Assembly (NCBI GenBank): GCA_001557505.1
Contig: LSAX01000005.1
Coordinates: forward strand, 2,232,001 to 2,296,000
Direction: 5' to 3'
From: Reticulascus tulasneorum
Taxonomy: Eukaryota; Ascomycota; Sordariomycetes; Glomerellales; Reticulascaceae
DNA length: 64,000 nt
The notes under the pieces were generated by a model, which saw nothing but the letters and a program-made list of their open reading frames with translations, was not told the DNA's origin and ran no database searches. Shown here piece by piece: positions 10,509 to 21,184 of the stretch (positions are counted from its first letter, which is position 1; each line of letters opens with the position of its first letter). The position numbers were made by a program, and so were the translations under genes.

Positions 10509-12063
10509 TCAGCTGGCCAATGTGAACAAGCTGAATGCGGCGCCGAATTCCAGATCCGAGTCGGTCTGAACCCAGCTCTGTACCTGCTCCCTTGTCAAGC
10601 CCGTCCCGAAGTTGACGTTGTCGGGCAGGATCTTGACCGAGACGGAGCCTGATGCTGCGTCCAGGACAGTCGCAACCTTGATAAACTTATGGGTGGGCCG
10701 GTCGAAGTAATCCGACGAGCCGCCCGGCACGTTGGTGTGGAACGTCGACTTGCATTTTGTGTCGCCTGGCGCGAGGACCTCGAGAATGTCAAACTCACCG
10801 CAGCCGGTCGACCAGCATGAGCAGGCACCGTACTGCATTGTGCGTGGGATCTTGGAGTTGAGCAGCCAGAGCGAGGACATGTCGGCGTTGAAGCCCTCAG
10901 TGCCGTCAAGGGGCATGTTGAACTCGAAGAGGAAGACCTTGTCAGCGCTGCCACCGAAACCGTCTACCAGTCTGTTAGCGGACCATCCTGTTTGCGAGCT
11001 GCCTATCGACGGAGAGCCGAGACTTACGGTACGCCACAGAGCCGGGACGATAGTAACCACAATCGCCACCCCGGCAGGGTTTGTCGCTGAAGATGGTAAA
11101 CTCTTTGTTCGACGGGATGTAGACCGGGTCGAGGATCTGCGGAGACTCAGCGCCAGCTGTGCCCTGTGCATTGAGATATGATAGGGAGTTGCCCCATTTG
11201 CTAGACACGCTGTCAGGGAAACGCTTCTTCTACTTGTATCGAACCCCACTTACTAGTCGAACTTTCCGGAGCCTTGGCCGCCGTAGTTGCCCAGGAAGAC
11301 GATGCCATCCGCGATCTTCTCGTCGGCGTTGTAGTATCCAGTCCGCGTGTACGCAGCGCCGCCGCTTCCTTGAGGCGCCTTTTGGGAAGGAGTCCACTTG
11401 GGTTTCCCGCCCGCATCTTTCAGATAGTCTCCACTCTGTTCTGGTGGTGAGGCAGCAGCCGGGGTTGGAGCGGGAGCCGGAGCAGGTGCCGGAGCGGGAG
11501 CCTGTGGGACGGCGGCTTCGGGTGCCGGTGTAGGCCCGAAGTAGTCGTTGATCCAAGACACCACCTGGCCATCGATGGTGGCGGTCACCCAAACATCCTG
11601 TCTCTTTTCCTTTACCGCCTCGGCGGCCTTCTTGTGCAGGTGCTGGTGGCCATGCCTCCTGGCATGGGTGCCAGTTGGCTCCTCCGCCTCCCTCTTTGCC
11701 TGAGGCGATAGGTTGTAGACGGCAAACTGCTTCAAGTTCATAGGCCCACGAAAGACGGGCGTCAACTGTTGCATGTTGTTAGCAGTCAGGTCGCTTCTGG
11801 TCGTTGATGGGATGACATACCTCCTCGTTGAGCGGCGCAAGTGGGCCGGAGAACGACTTATCTTCAAAGTGGCAAGCTCCGTCGTCGCCCATATGCGAGA
11901 CGGACTTGTAAGAGCCGGGATGCCCAACATTTGAATACAGAATGTGCTTCACGGCGCCGCACCACCAGTTGCCACCCTCGTTCTTGGCAGTACCGGAGCA
12001 CTGCTGGACGCCGGCCCTGGCCAAAGCGGCCCCGCCGAGCAAGACAATAGTGGAGGCCCTCAT
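10509..12063 (-). CDS. TOS1: TOS1-like secreted cell-wall protein
   Basis: Four exons: 12063-11821, 11765-11254, 11200-11028 and 10963-10509, giving 460 residues. Residues 1-17 (MRASTIVLLGGAALARA) form a signal peptide. The N-terminal domain carries QCSGTAKNEGGNWWCGAVKHI and LTPVFRGPMNLKQFAVYNL, typical of the TOS1 N-terminal domain (formerly DUF2403). A low-complexity Ala/Pro linker lies at about 160-185. The C-terminal domain (formerly DUF2401) shows WGNSLSYLNAQG, FTIFSDKPC, FLFEFNMP, YGACSCWSTGCGEFDILE and the end EFGAAFSLFTLAS. Yeast Tos1 is a covalently bound cell-wall protein thought to act on or bind beta-1,3-glucan. No GPI signal is seen at the C-terminus, so it is probably secreted and wall-associated. 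The donor at 11027 (CGTAAG) reads through to a short out-of-family extension if not spliced. Confidence 0.93.
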
Positions 12064-15000
12064 CCCGAATAAAGTACCGGTTCGGATGATCTCGTCTCAG
12101 CGTGTGTGATATGTTCCACAGAAAATCCGACAGCGTGGATAAAGGTTCGTTAAGATCGTCAAATTTCGTTAGCAGTTGTTGCTTGCGGCCCTGGAATGCC
12201 GTATATATATGTTCCTGCTTGCTGGAGATGACTCGATGGAAGGAATGTCGAGATTCAGCGGGCCTGTCTTACAACCAGCCACGAGATGGTTCGCACCGGC
12301 GACCACTGATTCACTTGATGACTGCAGAAAAAGGAATGGCTTGGGACAATATGTCACCAACAAGGAGAGACAAATAGTCGAGTTTCCGGCGGGTTGGGAG
12401 AGCACTACAAGCTTGGATCGTAAGGAAGGAAGGGATAAGGAAACGGAGAGGGGGAAAACAAAGAGCAGGCGGGAAAGGGAAGGGTATTTGGGGAGCGGAG
12501 ATATGAACATGAAGCCAATGAACTAACATGGCCGACCTCCATCTTGATTGATGGGACGGGCCACCCAAGGATGGGATGGAATGGAATGGGGTTGGCCTCT
12601 GCCGCAGAGAGGAGTGTGGGAATCCAGTCAACTGCGAGCCATCGATAGAGGGACACCCGTTTGGCCGACCCGTCGCGACTCTGGATTCCCCAGGGTGGCT
12701 CAGAGTCTTGGTTCCGCCCAGCCAATGCGCGGGTGCGATTCTGTGGGAGCGGCAGTTGAGGCAGCTGAGTGGCAGAGAGCAGGGCCCGGCCACGTCGTCC
12801 GTCCGTACCTTGCAGATGCCTCGCCAGGGCTGGTTGCCGGGATAAGCAAAGTCGCTCACTCACTGGGGATTCCCACGAACGCCAAGGAAGGGAAGGGGGG
12901 TGGGGCCAAGTTTTCTTGTTTCAATCGAGCCCAGAAGCGTGAGATGGGGATTGGGAGACAATTAGCCTGGGCCAACCAACCAGCAAACCGTCTGGCAACC
13001 TGAGTTGGCTGTGCTGTGAATGGACGATTGGAACGGTTGACAAGGAAGCAGCCCACACACAGCAGCAAAGGCGGTGCGAATCATTGTGCAAACTCGCGCA
13101 CCTGGGAGTCCCCGCTATGGAGCTACCGTTGGATTGATGGAGCGCTGCGAGTTGCAGTTGGAAGGGACTTTGTGACTCGGGTCTGACTGTGCCGCGTACG
13201 GGATCTGCATGCCTATGTACTTCGTACTAGTGACCCAGTTGGCAGGTTGCTAGGATTTTCTCTTCTTTATTTTTTCCTCCTTCAATCCATGATGCCTGAT
13301 GCCTGTCGTGCCTGTCAGTCACTTCAAGTCACTGAGCGTGAGGGGTGTGGCCGCCAGGCTCACTATTTCTGGCGTGGCAGTGGGCATTGCTGGCTCTGTT
13401 CCTGTTCCTGGCGCGGATGTTTTTAGCACCCCCGCCCCGTTCATCCGGTTTTTGTGCCTGCCAAGGTTGATCCTCCCAAATAGGTACTTTGAACGTCAGC
13501 TCGGAAACCGTGGCCTGTGCCCCACAACCTCTTCCATCATGGGCGTCAGATCCCATTCCATCCCATGTATCCCTGCGCCGCCGCCTCGTTTCTTGTTTCG
13601 TTCTCGCCTGTGGCGTGCCGCGGCTGTCAGTCCAGAACAGATGTACAGTATCATGATCTGCAAACTCGAAGAAACCTCGGGTGGGAAAACCCTCGAGGTT
13701 TTGGGTTGGGATGACGTTGCAAATGCAACCTGCGCGCCGGACAAGACGATCCGGATGGTCAGCTCGCAAGTCGTCGATGGCTATCATCACGATAGAACGA
13801 CGCCCCGCGCGGAACTGACTGTATCTTGATGAGTGAGCGCTCCGTTGATGAGTGAGAATCGATGATCTGGATTTCATAAACCACGGGCTTTGCTTGAAAA
13901 CTCTGACCTGTTCCTGCAGTAGTCCTCTGAGTTTGCTGCTCTAGTGCCCACTGTACCTGCAGTGACACGCTGACCGTATGAGGTGGCCGTTCCTCATTCG
14001 TCTGATGCAGGACTTCCCTCCGACTGCATTCGGACCTGCAGGCGATAGACACGAGCGACCTTCCAGGATTGGAAAAACTCTTACCATTTTGGAATCCGCT
14101 AACCTAACGGATTGGGAGCGCATATCGGACTGCAGATCAGCTCACAATCGCTCTTTGGCCCGGCATCCGGCCACCGCAATCGCAGTCAACAGATGCAAGG
14201 CACACCCGCTCAGCGACCTTCCATCCAAGGTGCCATGGAAGCCTTCGAAATGCAACGTCTGGTCTCCCCCCACAAAACAATCTTTGTTTCCCAATAACAG
14301 ACCTCGCGCTATTACTTTCCAGCCCGGGCTCGCAGACGCATTCTATCGATAAGAAAAAAGGGACTCGGTATGGCCGCGTTCCCCTTTAGCCTGTAGGCCG
14401 TCGTCCAGACATCCCGACTTGTCCTGGATCTCGGGCAGATCCCCTTGTGCGACCGATTATCCGCCCACGTGGGGATCTGCTTCAATCAAGCTTTGATTGA
14501 AAACAAATGTCGCTCGTGAGTGGTCATTTCGGGTTTGAGGAATCGACGTCAGGCTGGTTTTTCGTTCGTGTTTAGGGAAATTTCCTTGACGTGTGCGAAC
14601 ATTATCACCCACCACTTCTAGAAGCCGGCACACGTCCTTTTGGTACATGCCATCCCTGTTGAAATTCTGTCCCAGCACCTGCAAGTCGTCGGAAATTTTC
14701 TCCTTCAAGGTGCGAATGCCGGCATGGAGGCCAGGTCGCATGCATCGTGACAGCCCTCAAGAATGCCGACCTTCGACCTGCCAAGACATCTCACCTGAAA
14801 CTCCATTAAAAAGTTGATTTATGGCCACTCCCGAACTGGTCGGACGCTGTCGGTTAGGCACAGCGAAGGTGAGTCAAAAGGTCCCTTCATCTACGGCTAA
14901 ATGAACTGCGGTCCCATGGAGCGGATAGAAGTCCGACCGCAGCACGCAATGCACATCAGTCACGCGAGATCTGAAGTGCTGAATGCTCTATTCTCGCAGA

Positions 15001-15132
15001 TCTATACAGGTTGGCCTAGTTGTTGCTCCAAACAGACCTCGCACATCTGTAGACCAAAATGAATCATCCAGACGCCATGACCCTCTAGCCTTTATCCCGT
15101 ACTTGGCCGTTGTCTGGAACATACTCATCAGT
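12064..15132. other. Long intergenic region upstream of TOS1
   Basis: About 3.1 kb between the TOS1 start and the RAD2 stop. The part next to TOS1 (12.1-13.1 kb) looks like a pyrimidine-rich leader/promoter on the minus strand. Overlapping open frames on both strands (for example 12311-13003 and 13299-13877) contradict each other and have no family. One minus-strand frame at 14457-14741 reads like helical protein and is described in the findings. No RNA gene or transposon is seen. Confidence 0.55.
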
Positions 15133-18100
15133 TTATCCCGTCTCATCAGCAGCATCGTCTTCCTCAGCTACGGCTCGACGATTCGCAGTCCGTCTTCGCT
15201 TGCTAGAAGCTGGTGTTGACATGGAAGGAAGCAGATCGCTACCTGCGTTAGCTCTGAGCTTGTTCACCGCCTCGGCCATCCTCTTGCTCCCCTTGGCCTT
15301 CTGCCTCGGCGCAAACGCCTCCTTGGCGCCAACCCCGACTGCGCCTTGGAAGTATCTCGTAATGTTTGCCTGGGTCCCCTCTATCTCGCGCTTGTTCATA
15401 TCCTTGATGACCGGGACGAGCACCTCGTCGGTGCGTTCCTGGCTCCAGCCGATCGTAGCCATGAGAAACTGCCGAAGTCCTTCGAGGTCTGGAACGCCCC
15501 ATTTGAACTGCTCGGAGCTGTTGTCCACTTCGGGATGTAAGTAAGCGTCCGTGACGGCCTGGCTGGGGAATCCCGCTGGGAGGAAGAGCTTGGTTGCTTG
15601 TGACTTGCGGAACTTTCTGCGGAAAGACGAGCTCACGTCCGCTTCCTTAGGACGGCTGTGCCGCTGGACATCTGCCCACCAGTCTCGAAAGTCTCTGAGA
15701 CCGTCCTGTCCTGGGAACTCTGATAGAATCTCCACGGCGGTGACTGGGCCGACGCCTGGTAGTCCTTCGGTATAGTCGGATCCAAGCAACTGGGCGATGG
15801 CGATGAGCTGCACCCGAGAAAGAGAGAGTTCCTTCTCCAAGTCGGCGCCGAGGTAGCACTCGACAAACTTGTTGCTGTTGAACATGTTCTTGTAGACTCG
15901 CGTGCCCCCGAATAGAAAAATGTCCGAGTCGTCCGTGACTATGCCGTCAACTAGTCCGAGATGGACCAGCTCGGCACACTGCGCTTCTGCCTCCATGGGT
16001 GCTGTGATGTACGGGATGCCAAAGAGTCGAAGCAGGGCCTGGCACTCGGACACCATCACCTGCGTGACTTCGTCGGCGTCCCGGCGGTCCTTCTTTTGCT
16101 GACTCCGCAGCGCTTTGAGTTCCCGTTCGTAAGCCTCCTTGTTCTCGCTTTCGGACTTGTTGTTCAGCTCGCTGGCAAATCGAGCGTGCTCCTCGGCTTC
16201 CTGTGCCAGGTTCGCAAAGAGCTCCTCGTCTTCAGGATCGCTATACTCGTCGCCGTCGCTGTCCGGGAAGGGGTTGTCCTCGGCAGACCCAGCCGCGCCT
16301 TCAAGGTCTCGCACGGTCAAGTGGTCAGGCCCCTGAATGTCTTCAAATGTGATCTCGGGCGTATGCTCTGCCTGGCTTCTCGGAGAGACGGCATGTATCT
16401 CTGGCGCAGGCGAGTCTGGCAGTTCGGTGACGGTGATCTCCATCCCGTCATCAGCATCGGGCATCTGCACATCTTCAAAGTCCGGCTCCGCGTCAGGTGA
16501 AGCATCTCCAGACTGTGCTAGCAGCTCGGCAGCGTCTAGGTCTGCGTCTTCATTGGAGTCAGCGCCATTGTCTGGCGCAGCTACACCTACAGGCTCCGGT
16601 GTCTTCGCCTTCGGCGCTGGGGGAGCCTCCACCACCTCCACATCGCTGTCATCATCAGAGGACTGGATCTCAATGAGCGCTTCTTCGTGCTGACGTCGAA
16701 ACACCCGTTCTTCTTCTTGGGCCATTTCGCGGTCCTCAGTGTTGATCTCCTGTTCGATCTCTTGCTGCTTTTTCAAAGATTCCCTGATGTCGGAGGTATC
16801 CACCATCCAGGGAGGCAACGGCCTGGGGGCATTATCCTGCAGCTCTCTTTCGAAACCGCCGGCAAGATCTTCTTCTTCATCCTCGATTTCGAATCCGTCC
16901 TCCTGCTGCGCCTTCGTTCGTTCCGCCCTTTTTGGCTCGGGGGCTTTCTTCGCAAAGAGCGAAGATCCCCAATCCAGCTTGGGAAACGGGAGCGGGCCAT
17001 CAAACGGGTTCTTGATGTTGGCCACCGCCGGTTTCGGCTGTATTTTCTTCTGTCTTCTAGACGCGGCCAGTGCTGCCTGGAGATCCATATCGCTATCGCT
17101 GCTGCTCCCATTGCTTTCGCGCCTTTGGGGCACCGCGGCATTAGATCTGTTGTTGACTATGTGAGCCACCATCCGCCCGCTAGTCGATGCGATCGGCTTG
17201 GGCTCCGCCACGGCTGCCTTTTGTGTCCATGTCGGTGCAGGCATGTCGACATCCTCGAACACATCGCCCAAATCATCGGCCTCGAGGCCGACGCCGTGCT
17301 GATTCTGAAGGGAGAGTGCTATTGCGCGACTAATGTCATCCTCTTCTTCGGGATGCAAACTTTCCTCAGTCGGCATCTCGGGGGCTCGAAAGACTTCGCC
17401 ACCTACGAACAGCGAGTCTTCCTGCTCCTCGTCGACAGCATCGTCGGCAGCCTGCAACCCATTCTTCACCCGTTGGCCGTGGTGAAGTTTGGGAAGCCGG
17501 TTTAAGCCTTCAACTGGGACGTCCTCGAAATCTTCTTCCTCCTCCCAGTCATCCAGCTCATCCTTTTGCTCGTATCGAAACTCGAGGGCATCAACATCAA
17601 TGGGCTTGTGCGCCTCTCCGACGTCTCTTTCCTTGCTGACAACGCCAAGAGCCCACCCACCTTCTACGCCATCATTCTTAACTAGGATATATTCTCGATC
17701 CTTTTCGCCCGCAATCCGGCCTGCCCCATTTACAGTGAGGTCGAGACCCGTCATGCCCGCCTCCTTCATAAGCAGTTGCGTGAGGTTATTCCGCTCCTGA
17801 ACCCTCTCGATTTGAAATTTCGAGAAGGCCATGCGATCTGGAAACATGTCCTCGAGCTGTTCCTTGCTCAAGCCCATACGGAGCCTGCTCCGCAAGCGCG
17901 CCGCATTCAGAATGTAGTACCTGTCCGGCGGCGGCAGGCTCCTGAAAAACTCGCCGTGGAAATCGATCTTGCTGAAGTCGTAGAGGTTGATGTCCTCGCC
18001 GTTGTGGAACTGGCGTGCATACTCTTCCAGCTCCTCGACACTCATGATACGCGGATCGTCCGCCCTCGCGTTCGAAGCGAGCCCGCCTTCTAGCTCGGGA

Positions 18101-18633
18101 AGGTGATACGCATCCTGCTTGTAGAACTTTCGTGTCCGCTGCCGTTCCTGCTGTGACATGCCCACCTCGTCCACGTAGACCAGCGTATCCGCATCTGGGA
18201 TAACCTCTGCGGGTTCCTCCCGGTCACCGCGCCGTATTCCCCGTTCCGCATCCCGTCTCCTTGTGCTCTGCTCCTCCTCGGCGATCCGCTGCATCTGCAC
18301 TGCCAGCAGTTTCCCGGCCGTGCGGACAGCATCGTCACGACGCCCCTCGCGACGCTGTTTTCGTCCGAGTATGGTCTGGCGCTTAAGTGCCGGGGCGCCG
18401 CCGTCGAAGACGAAGACGGGCTGGATGCCGAACCAGAGGAGTTTGCAGATGCGACGGAAGAAGCCGACGACGTGCGAGTTGCGCAGTGCGTTTCCTTCTT
18501 TGTCGCGGACTGCTTTGAGGAATTGGTAGATCCAGATTGAGGCATCGACGGCGAGGCGCTTGCGGTTGAGAGTCGCGAGGTTGGTCGGACGAGCGCAGGG
18601 CTGGACAACCGTCCAAAGTCCGTTCACACCCAT
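15133..18633 (-). CDS. RAD2: XPG/Rad2 structure-specific endonuclease for nucleotide excision repair
   Basis: Intronless, 1166 residues. Rad2/XPG makes the 3' incision in nucleotide excision repair and works with TFIIH. The XPG-N domain occupies about residues 1-100 with D30 (LAVDASIWIYQFL) and D77 (PVFVFDGGAP) exactly where human XPG has catalytic acids. A very long acidic spacer (about 110-830) follows, typical of the Rad2/XPG branch and involved in TFIIH contact. The XPG-I domain carries E881 and E883 (PMEAEAQCAEL), D902 and D904 (VTDDSDIFLFGG) and D953 (LLGSDYTEG), then the helix-two-turn-helix LPGVGPVTAVEIL. Thus the full metal-binding set is present. A PIP box for PCNA is visible at Q1088-F1095 (QANITRYF), followed by a basic nuclear-localisation tail (SSKRRRTANRR). 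It is divergent from NAA38, with 391 bp between the two start codons. Confidence 0.98.
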   Translation of the reverse strand: MGVNGLWTVVQPCARPTNLATLNRKRLAVDASIWIYQFLKAVRDKEGNALRNSHVVGFFRRICKLLWFGIQPVFVFDGGAPALKRQTILGRKQRREGRRDDAVRTAGKLLAVQMQRIAEEEQSTRRRDAERGIRRGDREEPAEVIPDADTLVYVDEVGMSQQERQRTRKFYKQDAYHLPELEGGLASNARADDPRIMSVEELEEYARQFHNGEDINLYDFSKIDFHGEFFRSLPPPDRYYILNAARLRSRLRMGLSKEQLEDMFPDRMAFSKFQIERVQERNNLTQLLMKEAGMTGLDLTVNGAGRIAGEKDREYILVKNDGVEGGWALGVVSKERDVGEAHKPIDVDALEFRYEQKDELDDWEEEEDFEDVPVEGLNRLPKLHHGQRVKNGLQAADDAVDEEQEDSLFVGGEVFRAPEMPTEESLHPEEEDDISRAIALSLQNQHGVGLEADDLGDVFEDVDMPAPTWTQKAAVAEPKPIASTSGRMVAHIVNNRSNAAVPQRRESNGSSSDSDMDLQAALAASRRQKKIQPKPAVANIKNPFDGPLPFPKLDWGSSLFAKKAPEPKRAERTKAQQEDGFEIEDEEEDLAGGFERELQDNAPRPLPPWMVDTSDIRESLKKQQEIEQEINTEDREMAQEEERVFRRQHEEALIEIQSSDDDSDVEVVEAPPAPKAKTPEPVGVAAPDNGADSNEDADLDAAELLAQSGDASPDAEPDFEDVQMPDADDGMEITVTELPDSPAPEIHAVSPRSQAEHTPEITFEDIQGPDHLTVRDLEGAAGSAEDNPFPDSDGDEYSDPEDEELFANLAQEAEEHARFASELNNKSESENKEAYERELKALRSQQKKDRRDADEVTQVMVSECQALLRLFGIPYITAPMEAEAQCAELVHLGLVDGIVTDDSDIFLFGGTRVYKNMFNSNKFVECYLGADLEKELSLSRVQLIAIAQLLGSDYTEGLPGVGPVTAVEILSEFPGQDGLRDFRDWWADVQRHSRPKEADVSSSFRRKFRKSQATKLFLPAGFPSQAVTDAYLHPEVDNSSEQFKWGVPDLEGLRQFLMATIGWSQERTDEVLVPVIKDMNKREIEGTQANITRYFQGAVGVGAKEAFAPRQKAKGSKRMAEAVNKLRANAGSDLLPSMSTPASSKRRRTANRRAVAEEDDAADETG

Positions 18634-19024
18634 GGCTAGAGAGGGTGTCGATGAGGTTCACGGCAGGGTAGTTGAGTGGGGTTGTAGATGTAGAAGAGAA
18701 GGCAGCTTCTCAGCTACAATGTCGAAGTCTCATGGTAATCGAGTAGCTGGCAGTTGCATCCACTCAACAACTCGATAAATGACCGCAGAAAGCTATGTAA
18801 AAGCCGATCCAAATGTTGCCTCCGTGAAGATTTGATGGCTCGGCCGTGAAGCACCAGTAATGACGCGGTCGCCCACCAGAGGCGTCTTTATCCCGCCTTA
18901 TCGATTGGCCACTGCTCCACCCCACTACAGAACACACTCCCATCGGACCTACTTCGATCTTCAGCATCTCCAACCACCACACTCCTCCAAGATCGAGGTC
19001 CGCGATCGCGGCAGCGGACTCGTG
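18634..19024. promoter_or_regulatory. Bidirectional promoter region RAD2/NAA38
   Basis: The only spacer between the divergent RAD2 (minus) and NAA38 (plus) start codons is 391 bp, so both promoters must lie here. The NAA38 side is CT/CA-rich, typical of a fungal 5' leader. An in-frame ATG at 18860 would extend NAA38 by 55 low-complexity residues. No defined operator is recognised. Confidence 0.6.
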
Positions 19025-19436
19025 ATGGACAAAGAGAAAGCAAGGGACTTTCTGACGTCCCTTCTGAACAAGAATCTCCGCGTCGGCACCACAGACGGCC
19101 GTATGTTCCTCGGCCAATTCAAGTGCACTGATCCGGTTCGTAACACCCCCTCTTAGCATACCTCCCCCAAGCCTTGCCCGTCAATTTACTGAGTTGCTTC
19201 TTTCCTAGGACCGAAATGTTGTCCTTGGGCATGCGTACGAGTACCGCCAGCCGTCGCTCCAGCAACGTGCAGAGGCAGCTGAGAACACCACATCGGGCTC
19301 AGGGACGCTGACAATGGATATGACTTCCCGGTATCTTGGACTGGTTGTCGTGCCGGGCAAATACATTGTCAAAATGGAGGTCGAGGAGTTTGCGAGCCAG
19401 ATAAAGGATTCTAAAGTGTACGAAAGCATAGCATAG
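19025..19436 (+). CDS. NAA38: Lsm-domain NatC auxiliary subunit (Naa38/LSMD1-like)
   Basis: Two exons: 19025-19135 and 19209-19436, giving 112 residues. The protein is a single Sm fold: MDKEKARDFLTSLLNKNLRV, then the Sm1 motif DGRMFLGQFKCTD, PDRNVVLGHAYEY, and Sm2 around YLGLVVVPGKYIVKMEV. The 'D.NV.L' and 'G..L.CTD' spacing fits Lsm domain-containing protein 1, the Naa38 (yeast Mak31) subunit of the NatC N-terminal acetyltransferase, more than a core spliceosomal Sm protein. I chose the ATG at 19025 because homology begins there. The in-frame ATG at 18860 adds a Pro/His-rich stretch that looks like translated leader. The donor is GTTCGT, a weak variant. Confidence 0.88.
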
Positions 19437-19821
19437 ACAAACCCAGAATGGGTCGTCAAGCTATAGACCGCGACGAGATCAAAAGGGAACGGGCGGGTGC
19501 CGTGAGGTGTTTGCAACCCGACATGCGTTTGGTCACTCTTCCAAAAAAGCTAGTGCAATAAAAGTACAGAAACAGTGATTACCAAACTACCAAGCCCGCC
19601 CCAAGTCCTCCAATCCCGTGTGATCCTAAGTGTTCCCAGTTTCGCCACAAAGCGTGTGTGCTAAGAACCCGTTTCCCTCGAATTACTACCGGAGCCCAAG
19701 GCCGGATTTGCTCCACTGCACCACAAATAGCTTGTACCTTCGCGGACTTTTTTGCTTCGTCTGTTGCGTGAGTCACGTCTCAACACGGCGGTGGTGCGGA
19801 GCCGTGCTACCAATGGCTCTT
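19437..19821. other. Convergent intergenic spacer
   Basis: A 385-bp spacer holding the facing 3' ends of NAA38 and PIL1. It contains no supported gene. Confidence 0.65.
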
Positions 19822-21184
19822 TTATGCGGCGATGGCTTCTTGCGTACGGCCGCGGCTCTCTCCGTTGAGACCTCCGTCGCTGTCGAGAACAGAATTGCGG
19901 TTGTCGTCCTCGTCCTCGTCATCCTCGTCGTCATCGTATTCTTCGCCCTTGTGGTGCGACGCCGGCAGCCAGGAATCGCGGTCGTTGAGAGGCGCGTCCT
20001 GACCGGAGAGGTCGTGGCCACCCTCAGCACGCGCCTTGATGTTGTTTCGTCGACGAGTCGACAGAGTGCGGGCCCGTGTAGAGAGTTTGGATGCCACAGC
20101 GGCCTTAGAGGTGACCCAATTGGTTAGGGCGTCTTCGCAGTCCTGAATGATCGCCTTGCTGGCTTCGTATCCGTCATATGCCGCCCGAGTCTCTCCGGGA
20201 GTGACTGGAGTATCATCAATCAGTTCGAGCATGTGCTTTCCGTATCCGGCAATTATGGCCACCTTTTCGCAGTGCTCGCGGAGTGCATCGAACTGGTACG
20301 TGTAGGCGGCCTTGATCTTTTCGCGCGTGATATTGGACAGCTGGGCCTCGGCGACCAAGGATTCCGCCTCGGCTCTGACAAGCTCCTGCTCCAGAACCAC
20401 TATCTTCGGGGAGTTGGGCTCCTTGTATTTCAGCTGGGCGATCTGGTCTGTGATTCTTTGTTTTCCTGTGATGTGAGGGTGGGGTCAGTGTGTGTCAAGA
20501 ATGATGGTCGGAATCCGGAGGTACTAACGGTCACGGCTTGGTTGCACGGAGGCCTCGATATTTCTGATGCCCTTGATCGTGACGCGGTACTGATCATACC
20601 TATCAACGTATTGGTCCTCGAGTTCGCCAATTTCGTAGAGCAAGACGCCAAGCTTGTCGGTGACGTCGGAAACGTCCTCGTCGCAGGCTTCGCCCCAAAT
20701 AGACAATTGTTGCTGGGAGGCACAAGTCAGAAGGTGTGGAGAACATGGGGGTCGGTGGAGAACATACAGCAACTTCCATGCGCTCCTTGGCGACAGTCTC
20801 GAGACTGCGCATAACGTTCTTCTCCATCTTCACGAGCTGCGACAGTTTCTTGGCCAAGTCAGGCCCGAAGGTGCCGGCAGCATTTCGTCGTAGCGCATGT
20901 CCTGGAATATTTGTTAGTCGATTGAAGCGTAGTCTCCCGTTATCCCCCCGATGAGGAAAGTTCGGCGATGATGATGACATGTGTCACGAAGGATCTGGGG
21001 GCCAACTCACCGATACCACCTCGACCGAAGAAACGTCCAGACTTAGTAGTCGATGGCGGCGGCGGAGGGTTCTAGCCGTGGGTTAGCAATGCTTCTCATC
21101 GGTCCCGCTCTCTGCGGAATGGCTTACCTGGAGCTGAGAGGCGGTCGGCGCCCTCGTTTGGCGCATGGAGTAGGTGCGATGCAT
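19822..21184 (-). CDS. PIL1: Eisosome core BAR protein Pil1/Lsp1
   Basis: Five exons: 21184-21128, 21071-21011, 20901-20768, 20712-20529 and 20465-19822, giving 359 residues. Pil1/Lsp1 proteins polymerise through a BAR domain into eisosomes that form furrows in the plasma membrane. The N-terminus MHRTYSMRQTRAPTASQLQ and FFGRGGIGHALRRNAAGTFG matches the family. The BAR helices run from about residue 65 to 260 with QLSIWGEACDEDVSDVTDKL and LEQELVRAEAESLVAEAQL as hallmarks. The C-terminus is acidic (a run of Asp and Glu at about 320-335). Sphingolipid-responsive Pkh kinases phosphorylate yeast homologues on Ser/Thr in and near the BAR domain; the equivalent sites were not mapped here. The first two exons code only 39 residues. 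Pil1 and Lsp1 cannot be told apart from this copy alone. Confidence 0.96.

Noticed and set aside
12311..13003. Overlapping frames on both strands upstream of TOS1
   Set aside because: They lie in the presumed TOS1 promoter/leader; both strands are open because of composition, with no protein family.
13299..13829. 176-codon plus-strand open frame
   Set aside because: No domain; opposed by a 182-codon antisense frame covering the same DNA.
18860..19024. Upstream in-frame ATG extending NAA38 by 55 residues
   Set aside because: The extension is Pro/His/Arg-rich and leader-like; Lsm homology begins at the downstream ATG.
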